From the NCBI RefSeq assembly GCF_019431355.1, contig NZ_CP080269.1, positions 3,319,001 to 3,383,000 of the forward strand: 64,000 nt of DNA. Reading direction: 5' to 3'. A model generated the notes under the pieces. It had not been told where the DNA came from and did not search any database. It saw only the letters and a program-made list of their open reading frames with translations. The translations under genes and the position numbers were made by a program. Source of the stretch: Paenibacillus sp. R14(2021) (GTDB lineage Bacteria > Bacillota > Bacilli > Paenibacillales > Paenibacillaceae). Of the stretch, positions 35,341 through 49,384 are shown piece after piece. Position 1 is the stretch's first letter, and every line of letters begins with the position of its first letter.

Positions 35341-37206
35341 TCAATAAGGCCGCGCGGTCTTCACCTGCTTGCGCATCTGTTCGTGCGCCTCAACCACCTT
35401 GCTGCCCGTCGACACTTCGGGCACGCCGACATGCCACCACGACTCGTAGCCGTCCGTGTTCGTTCCGGGCAATACTTTGATCTCGACGAGCACCGGCCCA
35501 GGCTCCGCTTTCGCTTGAGACAGCGCATGCTCCAGTTCCTCCGCCGTGCGGGCCGTATACGAAGCCGCTCCCAAGCTGCGGGCATTGGCGGCAAAATCGA
35601 ACGGAATATACGGGCCGCTCAGACGGCCGGTCGCTTTGGAACGGTAACGGAACTCGTTGCCGAAGCCGTCGCTTCCGTGTCCGCGCTGCAGATTATGAAT
35701 GCACTGGAAGCCGTGGTTGTCGAACAGCAGCACGGTCATCTTGATGCCTTCTTGCACGGCCGTTATGAATTCCGAGTGCAGCATAAGATAGCTGCCGTCG
35801 CCGACGAATGCATAGACGCTTCGATCCGGCTCCGCGAGCGCGGCCCCGAATGCGCCGCTGACCTCGTAGCCCATGCAGGAGAAGCCGTATTCCATATGGT
35901 AGGTCTTGGGCTCCGCGGAGCGCCATACCCGGTGTAAGTCGCCGGGCAGACTGCCGGCAGCGCAGACGATAACGTCTGACGGACCCACGAAGTCGTTGAT
36001 GATGCCGACCGCGCGCGTCTGCGTTAAGCCTTCGTCGCTCTCAAGCGTGTACAGGCGGTCCACTTCGCGGTCCCATGCCGATTTCAGGCTGTCGATTTCC
36101 TCTTCCGAATAGCCGGAGCGGTAGCCGCATTCGTCCAGCGCCTCCTGCAGCGCGGCAATGGCCGTCTTCGCATCTGCCGTTACGGATACGGCATCCATCT
36201 TGAACGCATCGAACGCGCTGACGTTCACGTTCAAGAAGGCGGCTTCGTGATGCTTGAAGGCGGACTTGGAAGCCGTCGTAAAGTCCGAGAACCGCGTGCC
36301 GACGCCGATGATCAGGTCTGCTTCCGCGGCGATTCTGTTGGCCGCAAGCGTGCCGGTCGTGCCGACGCCGCCTAGGCTGAGCGGATGATGCCACGGCATC
36401 GCGCTCTTCCCAGCCTGTGTCTCGGCGACGGGAATACCGAAGCGTTCCGCGAAGGCGAGCAGCTCCTTCGCCGCGTCCGCATAATGCACGCCGCCGCCCG
36501 CAATAATGAGCGGCTTCTTCTTGTTCCTCATCAGCTGCACGGCGCGTTCGATCGCTTCCGGCGCGGCAGGACGGCGCACCAGATAATGAACCCGCTTCTC
36601 GAAGAAGGCAGCCGGATAATCGTACGCCTCCGCCTGCACATCCTGCGGCAGCGCAATCGTGACGGCGCCCGTCTCGACGGGATCGGTCAGCACCCTCATT
36701 GCCTGCAGCAGCGAAGTCATCAGCTGTTCCGGACGGACGATGCGGTCCCAATACTTGCTGACCGGCTTGAACGCATCCGTCGCGGAAATCGAATAATCGC
36801 TTGGCACCTCCAGCTGCTGCAAGACTGGGTCCGGCTGGCGGGAAGCGAAATTGTCGCCCGGCAGAAGCAGCACCGGAATCCGGTTCACCGTTGCCGTTGC
36901 GGCGCCGGTCACCATATTGAGCGCACCCGGGCCGATCGAGGTCGTTACCGCGTAGATCTGGCGGCGGTTCTTCTGCTTCGCGAACGCCGCAGCCGCATGA
37001 ACCATGCCCTGCTCGTTCTTACCTTGCAGGAACGTCAACTCGCCAGCGCCGCGCTCCAGCGCTTCGCCAAGTCCGGTGACGTTGCCATGCCCGAATATAC
37101 CCATCACGCCCTGGACGAACTTCACCTCTTCGCCGTCCACGGACAATACCTGTTGATCCAGAAATTTCAGCAAAGCCTGTGCCATGGTCAATCGAATCGT
37201 CTTCAT
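35341..37206 (-). CDS. iolD: 3D-(3,5/4)-trihydroxycyclohexane-1,2-dione acylhydrolase
   Basis: A protein of 621 residues, thiamine-diphosphate dependent. The N-terminal domain has [20 protein letters not shown], specific to IolD; the C-terminal one has [20 protein letters not shown] and the following [15 protein letters not shown] (GDG...N motif that binds ThDP and Mg). It hydrolyses the ring of the inositol-derived diketone. It follows the GH38 mannosidase gene by 39 bases. No iolB, iolE, iolG or iolR gene is found beside it. Confidence 0.95.
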   Translation of the reverse strand: MKTIRLTMAQALLKFLDQQVLSVDGEEVKFVQGVMGIFGHGNVTGLGEALERGAGELTFLQGKNEQGMVHAAAAFAKQKNRRQIYAVTTSIGPGALNMVTGAATATVNRIPVLLLPGDNFASRQPDPVLQQLEVPSDYSISATDAFKPVSKYWDRIVRPEQLMTSLLQAMRVLTDPVETGAVTIALPQDVQAEAYDYPAAFFEKRVHYLVRRPAAPEAIERAVQLMRNKKKPLIIAGGGVHYADAAKELLAFAERFGIPVAETQAGKSAMPWHHPLSLGGVGTTGTLAANRIAAEADLIIGVGTRFSDFTTASKSAFKHHEAAFLNVNVSAFDAFKMDAVSVTADAKTAIAALQEALDECGYRSGYSEEEIDSLKSAWDREVDRLYTLESDEGLTQTRAVGIINDFVGPSDVIVCAAGSLPGDLHRVWRSAEPKTYHMEYGFSCMGYEVSGAFGAALAEPDRSVYAFVGDGSYLMLHSEFITAVQEGIKMTVLLFDNHGFQCIHNLQRGHGSDGFGNEFRYRSKATGRLSGPYIPFDFAANARSLGAASYTARTAEELEHALSQAKAEPGPVLVEIKVLPGTNTDGYESWWHVGVPEVSTGSKVVEAHEQMRKQVKTARPY

Positions 37207-37245
37207 CGGCAGACAACCTCGCTTTATCGTAGATTAGTTCGCCCG

Positions 37246-40200
37246 TTAGGCTTCAAGACGGACGAGGAAGGTCTTGATCTCATACGGCTTCAGCTCGAAT
37301 GCGGCGCCTTGCACGGCCTCTTCGACCAAGCTGCGTTCCATCAGATCGCATTCTTCGATCGAACGGATACGAAGATCACTGCCGATGTTCACCTGCGTGC
37401 GGAGTCCGGCGAACTCGTGAACGCGGAGCACAAGCTGCTCCCCGTCCTCGGATTTCTTAACGGCATCCACCATCACGTTAGGCGCGGACAAGCTGAACAT
37501 GGAGAACACGCTCAGATCGGCGCTGCCCTTGAAGCTGGTCAATGGATTGTTCAGCGACCACGCCTCTTGAACCGTGCCTCCCGCATACCAATCGCCTTCA
37601 TGCGGCAGCAGCGAATAAACAAAGTCATGCTCGCCGATATCGGCGTCTGGATCCGGGCTCACCGCCGATTTCAGCAGCGACAGGCGGATGACATTGTCTT
37701 TGATGTCGTAGCCGTATTTGCAGTCGTTCAGCAAGCTTACGCCGTAGCCGCGCTCGGACAGATCCGCCCATTGATGCCCGACGGACTCGAATCTTGCCCA
37801 ATCCCAGCTCGTATTCCAATGCGTCGGACGCTTGACGTTCCCGAATTGAATATCGTAGGTCGCCTCGGTCGAACGAACATCAACGGGGAACGCTGCCTTG
37901 AGCAGCTGCTGATGCTCCTGCCAGTCGATGTGCGTCTGGAAATCGATTCGCCGGCTTCCCGCGAAGACGGTCATCCGCTGCGAGATCGAAGAGTCCGCAT
38001 ACCGCCACTTGAATGCCACGACAGCCGCCAGCGGCCCCGCTTCCACGAGTTCGACCGAAAGCAGCTCGGAGACGACCCGCTTCTTCTCTTGGTAATAGAT
38101 ATCGATATCCCATGCATCGAAATGCATCGGTTTGTCCTCGAACACTTGCAGTTCATTACCGACCGCGCCAGGGGCCAATACGTCGCGGCGATGGTCCAGA
38201 TCGTAGATGCGGACCAATTGGCCGCATGCGTTCCACTCGATCTCGTAATGCGGAGTCTTCAGCGTGCGCCCTTCCAGGCTGAACGCCGACGCGACGGACA
38301 GCTGCGAAGCACCTGCGCCTGCCGCATAATGAACCGCCTTCATGCCAAGCGAAGGCAGCTGCGAAGTCTCGACCAGCCAGCGGCCGTTCGCGTACTGGGC
38401 TTGCAGGCCGCGTCCGTCTTGATCCGTCCATACGGCGCCCTGCGGAATGCGCTCTCCCGGAATTTCCAGCAGATCGCTGCGCTCCCAGGATGCGCTGTTG
38501 AACACCGTCAGCGTGCCTTCTTCCTGATGGCTGCTGATCAGCGCAGCTGCTCCATTCCATGCTTCCGCTGCGATGTCAGCTGCTTGCGCGTACTCCTCGC
38601 GGCTGTCTTCGTAGACTTCCTTGATCGAAGAGCCCGGAATGATATCGTGGAACTGGTTGCGCAGAATGATCGTCCAGCCCTTGTTCAGCTCCGCCTGCGG
38701 GTATTTACTCCAATCCGCGCGCAGCAGCACGGCCAGCATGCTGAGCCATTCCGTCTCGCGATAGCGCAGCTCCAGCTTGCGGTTCATCCGTTTGTTATAG
38801 GCTTGGCTCGTATACGTGCCTCGGTGGTATTCGAGATACAGCTCGCCGTCCCATACATGCACGTAGCTGTCGGTCGCATCGACCGTCTCGTGCAGGCGGT
38901 CGAAGTAATCGTCCGCGCGTCCTGGCTTGACGTTCGGCAGGCCGGGCATCGTCTCGAGCCGCCGGCGCATTTCGAGCATCTCCCGGTTTACGCCGCCGCC
39001 GCCGTCGCCGTAGCCGTACGACAGCAGGAGCTCCTGGTTGATATCTTTGTTCTGATAGCCGTCCCATGCCCCTTTGACGGTTTCCGGCGAAATCAAGCCG
39101 TTATACGTGTAGAAGAAGTTGTTTGCTTCTTCCCAGTCATCCGGCGTCGTGATGAAATGCGTGAGCACTTCCGAGCCGTCGATGCCGCGCCATTTGAACG
39201 TATCATGCGGCATGCGGTTGAACTGGTTCCAGCTGATTTTGGTCGTCATGAACGTCTTGAACCCGGATTTGCGCAGAATTTGCGGCAGCGCCCAGCTGTA
39301 GCCGAATACGTCGGGCAGCCACAAGTAGGTGCTCTCCACGCCAAACTCCCCGCGCATGAACCGGGTGCCGAACAAGAACTGCCTGACGAGCGACTCGCCC
39401 GAGGTCAGGTTGCAATCGGCTTCGAGCCACATGCCGCCGCCGATTTCCCAGCGGCCTTCGCGAATTCGCTCGAGGATTTGCGCATAGATGTCCGGGTAAT
39501 CTTCCTTGATATAGGCATAGAGCTGCGGCTGTGTTTGCAGGAATATATAGTCCGGGAATCGCTCCATGAGCCGCAGGACGGTCGAGAAGGAACGGGCCGA
39601 TTTCTCGCGCGTATGTTTTAGGCGCCACAGCCATGCCACGTCGATATGCGTATGTCCGACGCAGGTCACCGTAACGGGATGCTGCTTCTCGAACCGGTCC
39701 AGCTCGGCCTGCAGCAGCTCTCTTGCTTCGTACACGGATTCGAAATACGCCGCCGATCCCGGCTTGGACCAGTCCACCTTCAGGAAAGCGCGGTCAAGCG
39801 CTTTGACGAGACTTACGCGGACCGGGTCACCCGCCTCCAGCACCTGAATGGTCTCGAGAACGGCACGTCCCGTATAGTAGAAATCGTCAACCCGTTCGTC
39901 CAGCCAGCACAGCTCGGCCCGGTTGATCGTATGCTTCATTTCGCGGGGCTTGCCGCCCCCGTCCAGCCCGGACCACAGGCGGACATCCAGTCTGCCGGTC
40001 GTCCCGGCCGCGTCCTCCGGCAGGAAAACCTCCTGATGATAGGAATCGACGCCTTGGTAAGGCGCGCCGTTCCAATAGAGCAGCGATTCGAAGCCCTCGT
40101 TGCCGCCGCCGCCCGTTTCGCCGAAATCGAAGCGTCCAAGCACGGTTTTACCGGCCCATGCCTGCGGAACCTCGACGGTGCAGGTCAGCCAAATATAACG

Positions 40201-40386
40201 GTCGCGGCCCTGCCACGACTCGCCGGTTTTCAATTCGAACGCTTCTATGACTTCCGGCGGCCTTGTGCCGGGCGCTCCGGGCTCATCCTCGGCCGCGGAG
40301 AAGCTCGTCAACGGCAGCGGTTCACGGTAGCGGGTTTCGTCGATCTCGCGAAGCCTCGCTCTCAGCTTCTTTTCTGTAAATAACAC
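37246..40386 (-). CDS. Alpha-mannosidase, GH38
   Basis: A protein of 1046 residues with a GTG start at 40386 behind AAAGGTGAGG. An N-terminal beta domain precedes the catalytic region: VGHTHIDVAWLWRLKHTREK (zinc ligands His and Asp), WLEADCNLTSGESLVRQFLF, and WLPDVFGYSWALPQIL, whose aspartate is the expected nucleophile. The C-terminal half is the large beta domain of GH38. No signal peptide, so it trims imported mannosides in the cytoplasm. Together with the GH125 enzyme it gives the operon two different alpha-mannosidase activities. Confidence 0.94.
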   Translation of the reverse strand: MLFTEKKLRARLREIDETRYREPLPLTSFSAAEDEPGAPGTRPPEVIEAFELKTGESWQGRDRYIWLTCTVEVPQAWAGKTVLGRFDFGETGGGGNEGFESLLYWNGAPYQGVDSYHQEVFLPEDAAGTTGRLDVRLWSGLDGGGKPREMKHTINRAELCWLDERVDDFYYTGRAVLETIQVLEAGDPVRVSLVKALDRAFLKVDWSKPGSAAYFESVYEARELLQAELDRFEKQHPVTVTCVGHTHIDVAWLWRLKHTREKSARSFSTVLRLMERFPDYIFLQTQPQLYAYIKEDYPDIYAQILERIREGRWEIGGGMWLEADCNLTSGESLVRQFLFGTRFMRGEFGVESTYLWLPDVFGYSWALPQILRKSGFKTFMTTKISWNQFNRMPHDTFKWRGIDGSEVLTHFITTPDDWEEANNFFYTYNGLISPETVKGAWDGYQNKDINQELLLSYGYGDGGGGVNREMLEMRRRLETMPGLPNVKPGRADDYFDRLHETVDATDSYVHVWDGELYLEYHRGTYTSQAYNKRMNRKLELRYRETEWLSMLAVLLRADWSKYPQAELNKGWTIILRNQFHDIIPGSSIKEVYEDSREEYAQAADIAAEAWNGAAALISSHQEEGTLTVFNSASWERSDLLEIPGERIPQGAVWTDQDGRGLQAQYANGRWLVETSQLPSLGMKAVHYAAGAGASQLSVASAFSLEGRTLKTPHYEIEWNACGQLVRIYDLDHRRDVLAPGAVGNELQVFEDKPMHFDAWDIDIYYQEKKRVVSELLSVELVEAGPLAAVVAFKWRYADSSISQRMTVFAGSRRIDFQTHIDWQEHQQLLKAAFPVDVRSTEATYDIQFGNVKRPTHWNTSWDWARFESVGHQWADLSERGYGVSLLNDCKYGYDIKDNVIRLSLLKSAVSPDPDADIGEHDFVYSLLPHEGDWYAGGTVQEAWSLNNPLTSFKGSADLSVFSMFSLSAPNVMVDAVKKSEDGEQLVLRVHEFAGLRTQVNIGSDLRIRSIEECDLMERSLVEEAVQGAAFELKPYEIKTFLVRLEA

Positions 40387-40416
40387 GTTATCCTCACCTT
40401 TCCAGGGAAATCAACC

Positions 40417-41169
40417 TTAGAGCGTCTTCTCCAGCTTCAACAAGTTCTCCAGGCTGAGCGCCAGACTGTCGAGCGGGCTGCCCGGGCAGTAATCCTGCTC
40501 GACCGCAAACCATTCGACGCCGCTCTTCAAGCCCCATCGAAGAATCGGAGCAAAGTCGATCACGCCGGTTCCGATTTCGGCGAAGGTTTGCCGTTCGTCT
40601 GCCGTCATGTCCTTCAGATGAAGGATCGGCATGCGATGCGCATAATTGCGGATGAACGACAGCGGATCTTGACCCGCTTTCTTCACCCAATACGTATCGA
40701 TTTCCGCATAGACTGCCGGATTCTCCAGCAAGTACTCCAGGGCGAATTTCCCGTCGATAGACGTGTGGAATTCGAAATCATGGTTATGGTAGCCAACCCG
40801 GTAGCCGGTTCCGTCCACTTTGGCGGCAACCTCGAGCAGATCCTTCTTCACGCTGGCGTAGCCTTCGGGATTCTGCAGGCCATCCGGAAGCGAATGGCAG
40901 ATGAAGTCTTTGGTTCCGAACAGGTCGGCTTCTTCCAATACCGCCTTCAGGTCATTCTTCATCCGCTCCAGGCCCACGTGCATGCCTGCGGTTTTAAGTC
41001 CAAGCTCCTTCATGAGCGCTGACAGGTCGCGGGCGGAATTGCCATGCAGCCCGTCGATTTGCACGGCTGCCCATCCCATGGCGCTCAGCTCCCGCAGCAG
41101 GCCTTCGAAATCCTTCTTCGCTTCGTTTCTTACGGTATACAGCTGTGCTGCCAATTGTTGTTTAATCAT
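40417..41169 (-). CDS. Xylose-isomerase-like sugar isomerase/epimerase
   Basis: A protein of 250 residues; GGGAGGAG ahead of the ATG at 41169 sets the start. TIM-barrel features: AQLYTVRNEAKKDFEGLLRE, YHNHDFEF, EIDTYWVKKAG and the ending LHLKDM...VEQDY provide the metal-binding Glu/Asp/His/Glu pattern of the AP-endonuclease-2-like isomerases. The family includes IolE (inosose dehydratase) and sugar epimerases. Given iolD downstream and no classical iolE here, an IolE-like step is plausible but unproven. Confidence 0.83.
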   Translation of the reverse strand: MIKQQLAAQLYTVRNEAKKDFEGLLRELSAMGWAAVQIDGLHGNSARDLSALMKELGLKTAGMHVGLERMKNDLKAVLEEADLFGTKDFICHSLPDGLQNPEGYASVKKDLLEVAAKVDGTGYRVGYHNHDFEFHTSIDGKFALEYLLENPAVYAEIDTYWVKKAGQDPLSFIRNYAHRMPILHLKDMTADERQTFAEIGTGVIDFAPILRWGLKSGVEWFAVEQDYCPGSPLDSLALSLENLLKLEKTL

Positions 41170-41171
41170 AT

Positions 41172-42107
41172 TCAAATCTCCTCCCGCTTCAGATCCAGCC
41201 ATTCGACTTCCTGTGCGGTCAATGACAGATTCATCGATTTGATCGAAGAAGCAAGCTCCTCCGGATTGCGCGGTCCAATGATGGCGCTGGTCGGGAACGG
41301 CTGGCAAAGCACATACGACAGGGCGAGCTGAATAGGCGTGACCCCCTTGACGGCCGCCAGCTCGGCGGTACGTCTGAACCGTTCCCAGTTGCTGCTGCTA
41401 TAGTAGACGCGGACCATTTCCGGGTCCGAAGGATTGTCCGGCGTAAAGTTCCCCGAGAAGAATCCGCCTGCTTGTGCGGACCAAGACAACAGCGGAAGCT
41501 GGTTAGCCTCGTGCCAGGCGCAGGTGTCTTCATCGGCGGATACGCAGCCCGCCCATCTCGGTTCGTTCGGCTTTGCCAAGCTCAGGTTAGGGCTGCTGAA
41601 CGCAAATCCGCTCAGGCTATGCGCCGAAGCGTATTGGTTCGCTTCCTGGATGCGCTGGTGCGACCAGTTGGAAGCGCCGATCGCCCGGATCCGTTTCGCT
41701 TGCAGATGCTCATTCAGCTCCTCCATGATTGGGCCGACTTCTACAGTCGGATCATCGCGGTGCAGCGCGTACAGATCGACGTAGTCCGTACCGAGCCTCT
41801 CCAGGCTTTCCGTCAGATCCTTGCGGATCGCCTGCGAATTGACCCGTGGGCCCGGGCTGCCGTCATCATGATGCGCACCCTTCGTCATAATGACGACCTT
41901 ATCCCGAAGCTTCTTCTCTTCCAGCCATTGTCCGAGCAGCTGCTCCCTGCCCCTGTATTGATGCGCGGTATCGAACGCATTGCCTCCGGCCTGAACGAAA
42001 GCATCCAGCATGCTGCGCTCGGACTCGCCCAAATTTCTCAAATCCCCCGTGCCCATGAACAATCGGGATATCGGTTTGTTTACGCCTTCTATCTGCATAT
42101 ATTGCAT
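41172..42107 (-). CDS. Aldo/keto reductase
   Basis: A protein of 311 residues. AAAGGAGG is nine bases ahead of the ATG at 42107; another in-frame ATG at 42113 is nearer. The catalytic tetrad is visible: NAFDTAHQYRGRE (Asp, Tyr), IMTKGAHHDD (Lys) and LYALHRDDP (His). IGASNWSHQRIQEANQYA and the C-terminal TSAIIGPRNPEELASS are NADP-binding parts. It may oxidise or reduce the released sugar or polyol; it could stand in for an inositol dehydrogenase, which is a guess. Confidence 0.88.
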   Translation of the reverse strand: MQYMQIEGVNKPISRLFMGTGDLRNLGESERSMLDAFVQAGGNAFDTAHQYRGREQLLGQWLEEKKLRDKVVIMTKGAHHDDGSPGPRVNSQAIRKDLTESLERLGTDYVDLYALHRDDPTVEVGPIMEELNEHLQAKRIRAIGASNWSHQRIQEANQYASAHSLSGFAFSSPNLSLAKPNEPRWAGCVSADEDTCAWHEANQLPLLSWSAQAGGFFSGNFTPDNPSDPEMVRVYYSSSNWERFRRTAELAAVKGVTPIQLALSYVLCQPFPTSAIIGPRNPEELASSIKSMNLSLTAQEVEWLDLKREEI

Positions 42108-42144
42108 AGCCATACTCCTCCTTTGGACTAACTGAGATAGAGCC

Positions 42145-46475
<4,331 letters not shown>

Positions 46476-46496
46476 CGTTCTCCACCCTCTCTTCGC

Positions 46497-47456
46497 TTAC
46501 ATCGCCGCATCGGATACGGCCGCTTCTGCTTCATGCCGAAGGATAAAAGCTTTCAAACCATCCAGATTCGGTGTGCCTGTGCTTCCGCCGTATGCACCGA
46601 CGGAAAGCGCGCCGCAGACGTTTCCATATTGAAGGCTCGTTACGACGTCCATCCCCGACAGATAACCATAGAGATAACCGGCATTGAAGGAATCTCCGGC
46701 ACCGGTCGTATCGACCGCCTTCACCCGATAAGCCGATTGACGCGTCACCACACCGTTTTTCATGGCAATGGCGCCATCCGCTCCCAGCTTGATAACGACA
46801 TGGCTGCAATACGTGGACATGTACCGAAGACTCTCTTCGACGTCATCCGATCCTGTATAATGAAGCGCCTCGGTCTCGTTCATTAAGAACACGTCGAAAT
46901 GGCGCATATAGTCGAAGATGCAGCTGTCCCATTCGCCCGAATCATCCCAGCCTACGTCGCAGGACAAGGTGACCCCCTTTTCCTTCAAGGATTGCACGAA
47001 TGCCATATATGTCTCATGATTACGTCTTCCTCTATAACCTGTTACGTGGACATGCCGGCCCCGCGTGATCGGCTCCAGATCGAGCTCGTCTACCTGCAGC
47101 TCCAGATTGGATCCTGCATAGGTAATGAAGGATCGGTCTTTATCGGGGTTAAACGCGATCGAAACGCCGGTATTATGAACCGTACTCGTCTTAATCATTG
47201 TGGTATCGATACCATATTTGGCGAAGCGTTCGCGAATAAAACGGCCATTGCCGTCGTCTCCCAAAACGCCGTTAAACGCCACTTGCAGGCCGAGCTTCGC
47301 GAGAGAGACCGCGAATAAAGCAGCCCCCCCGCCAACGTGCATCATCATGTTATCGACAAAAACTTCCTGGCCCGGCTGGGGAACCTCATCGCACCCAACC
47401 ACCACAAGATCAATATTAGCGTCACCAATGACAACTGCGTCGAATGTTGTTTCCAA
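46497..47456 (-). CDS. PfkB-family carbohydrate kinase, second paralogue
   Basis: A protein of 319 residues with a TTG start at 47456 and GAGGGAGAG upstream. FDAVVIGDANIDLVVVG opens it and KAVDTTGAGDSFNAGYLYGY is the ATP/anion-hole motif. It matches the first kinase (11579-12538) in length and most motifs, and likewise follows a LacI gene. Substrate unknown; a released monosaccharide such as mannose or fucose-derived sugar is possible. Confidence 0.88.
   Translation of the reverse strand: METTFDAVVIGDANIDLVVVGCDEVPQPGQEVFVDNMMMHVGGGAALFAVSLAKLGLQVAFNGVLGDDGNGRFIRERFAKYGIDTTMIKTSTVHNTGVSIAFNPDKDRSFITYAGSNLELQVDELDLEPITRGRHVHVTGYRGRRNHETYMAFVQSLKEKGVTLSCDVGWDDSGEWDSCIFDYMRHFDVFLMNETEALHYTGSDDVEESLRYMSTYCSHVVIKLGADGAIAMKNGVVTRQSAYRVKAVDTTGAGDSFNAGYLYGYLSGMDVVTSLQYGNVCGALSVGAYGGSTGTPNLDGLKAFILRHEAEAAVSDAAM
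47201..47214. promoter_or_regulatory. Perfect operator 14-mer inside the second PfkB gene
   Basis: TGGTATCGATACCA here is identical to the core of the palindrome upstream of the same operon (51791-51804). It encodes the kinase G-I-D-T segment at the place equivalent to the site at 12286, so conservation of the protein may explain part of it. Confidence 0.35.
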
Positions 47457-47485
47457 GCTGCTCTCCCTCTTCCAATCCCAGTATG

Positions 47486-48505
47486 TTAGGGTTGCCCGTT
47501 ATAAGCCTTGCAGCTGTCCCGGTCAACAAGATTATGCTGTAGGATCACGTCGGTAAACGTCCTGTTTGGATCGCCCTTGATCATCGCCAGCAGCGTTTCG
47601 ACCGTGACCTCTCCCATTTCTAATATGGGCTGCTCCATGGAGGACAAGCGCGGACGGACCTGCTCCGTCAGCTGGCTTCCGTCAAATCCAATAATGGATA
47701 CATCATCCGGCACCTTCAGCCCATGGTCATGAATGCAGTTCATTGCCCCGACCGCCATATCGTCGCTCACCGCGAAGACGGCCGTTGGCGGCGTCTCATT
47801 CGCCAAGATTTCCTTCATGAGGGCATGTCCGCTTTGCGTCTTGTAATCACCGAACCGGATATAATCGCTGACGATCGCAAGCCCGCAATCGGTCAGCGCA
47901 TCGCGATAGCCGAGATAGCGGTTCTGCCCGGACGTTACGTCTCTCATATCCCCGCCGATAAATCCGATTCGCGTATGACCAAGGCTGATCAAGTGACGGG
48001 TAACGTCATAAGATGCAGCATAATCATCGATAATGACGGAGACAAACTCCTGATCCGCCGGTTTCACGCTGGAGAACAGGAACGGAATATCCAAGCTCTG
48101 AATCAGTTCGCGGATTTCCTCGTTTAGCTTCTCATGCATAATAATGATGCCGTCCACGCGCATCTGCTTAAACACCTGCAAATATTTAAGCTCTTTATCG
48201 GTCTCCTCCAGAATGTTGCAGACCATGAGGTTATAGTCGTTGCGGCTGGCCGTCCGCTCGATCGTGCTCAAGATCGTGGAATAGAAGCTCGACGTAATAT
48301 CGGGCACAATGACGCCGATCAGATTCGTTTTCTTCAGCACTAGGCTTCTTGCGATATGGCTCGGTGAATAGCCCAGCTCATCGATCGCGCGTTTCACTCG
48401 TTCCTTGAGATCGTCTTTGACGTACTTCTCGCCGTTCAATACGCGCGACACCGTCGTTACGGACACGCCGGCGTGCTTTGCGACATCCTTGATTTTGGGC
48501 GCCAT
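47486..48505 (-). CDS. LacI/GalR-family repressor, second paralogue
   Basis: A protein of 339 residues counted from the ATG at 48505; an ATG nine bases earlier (48514) is an alternative, and neither has an ideal ribosome binding site. The DNA-binding part KIKDVAKHAGVSVTTVSRVL and the following residues to KDDL are identical to the first LacI over the recognition helix. The sensor domain differs more, for example NPPTAVFAVSDDMAVGAMN versus ETPPTAVFAVSDDMAVG. It is encoded behind two permease genes and likely represses the operon through the operators at 51786 and 51858. Confidence 0.92.
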   Translation of the reverse strand: MAPKIKDVAKHAGVSVTTVSRVLNGEKYVKDDLKERVKRAIDELGYSPSHIARSLVLKKTNLIGVIVPDITSSFYSTILSTIERTASRNDYNLMVCNILEETDKELKYLQVFKQMRVDGIIIMHEKLNEEIRELIQSLDIPFLFSSVKPADQEFVSVIIDDYAASYDVTRHLISLGHTRIGFIGGDMRDVTSGQNRYLGYRDALTDCGLAIVSDYIRFGDYKTQSGHALMKEILANETPPTAVFAVSDDMAVGAMNCIHDHGLKVPDDVSIIGFDGSQLTEQVRPRLSSMEQPILEMGEVTVETLLAMIKGDPNRTFTDVILQHNLVDRDSCKAYNGQP

Positions 48506-48554
48506 GATTATCATCCTGCCTTTGTTTTCTAAGGATCGATTGCTGCGTCTAGCA

Positions 48555-49370
48555 CTAGCTCTTAACTGCACCTTCCATGATGCCTGCAATAAACTGCCGG
48601 CTCACCAATAAGAAGAAGATAATGAGCGGAACAGTCGCAAGCAGGGTGCCAGTCATAACCATGGAATAGTCGGCCGTATGCGCGGACTTGAGCTGCTGCA
48701 GCGCCAGCGTAAGTGTGAATTTGGACGTGTCCGTCAGAATAATTAACGGCCATAAGTAATCTTCCCATACCCCCATGAAGATCGTAATCGCCAGAAACGC
48801 CAGCGCGGGTCTAAGAATTGGCAGCGCGATTCGCCAATACAAGCCGAATTTGTTGCAGCCGTCGATCGTGGCCGCCTCGAGCATGTCGTCGTGGATTGCA
48901 AGCGCGTACTGCCTCATCCAGAAGATCCCGAATGCGCTGGCCATGCCCGGTACGATCAGCGCCTTATAGCTGCCGAGCCATCCCATCTCTTTAATGATGA
49001 TAAACTGCGGCACGAGCAGCATCTGCGCTGGAATCATCATCGTAGCGATCATTAAGTAGAAGAGCACCTTGGAGCCTGGGAATTTAAACTTCGCAAACGT
49101 AAACCCCGTTAATGAATTGAAAAACAACTGAAGCACGCTGCTCGTCACCGCGATAAACAGGGTATTGAAGAAGGAGCGCGTAAAGTTGATATTCTCCATG
49201 ACATGCTGATAGTTCGTAATAAAATACGTACCGAAGGTCAGCTTGGGCGGAAACGCAAAGATGGCGCTCGTCTCATTCGTCGACATGACAACGAGCCAGT
49301 AAAACGGGAATATGGACAATAGAACACCCGCCAGCAAAAACGCATGCACGACTATTTTTTTTGAAGTCAT
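48555..49370 (-). CDS. ABC sugar importer permease, MalG/AraQ type (CUT1)
   Basis: A protein of 271 residues; AAGGAG ahead of the ATG at 49370 defines the start. Six membrane segments and the coupling loop LEAATIDGCNKFGLYWRIAL. It starts IVVHAFLLAGVLLSIFPFYW. Partner of the permease at 49385, from which it is 14 bases away. No ATPase gene in the operon. Confidence 0.93.
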   Translation of the reverse strand: MTSKKIVVHAFLLAGVLLSIFPFYWLVVMSTNETSAIFAFPPKLTFGTYFITNYQHVMENINFTRSFFNTLFIAVTSSVLQLFFNSLTGFTFAKFKFPGSKVLFYLMIATMMIPAQMLLVPQFIIIKEMGWLGSYKALIVPGMASAFGIFWMRQYALAIHDDMLEAATIDGCNKFGLYWRIALPILRPALAFLAITIFMGVWEDYLWPLIILTDTSKFTLTLALQQLKSAHTADYSMVMTGTLLATVPLIIFFLLVSRQFIAGIMEGAVKS

Positions 49371-49384
49371 CTTATCTATGCTCC

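Noticed and set aside
36385-39621. A plus-strand open frame of more than 1000 codons
   Set aside because: It lies fully antisense to the GH38 mannosidase and iolD genes, has no family motifs and an arginine/glutamine/leucine-rich composition expected from reading GC-rich codons backwards.
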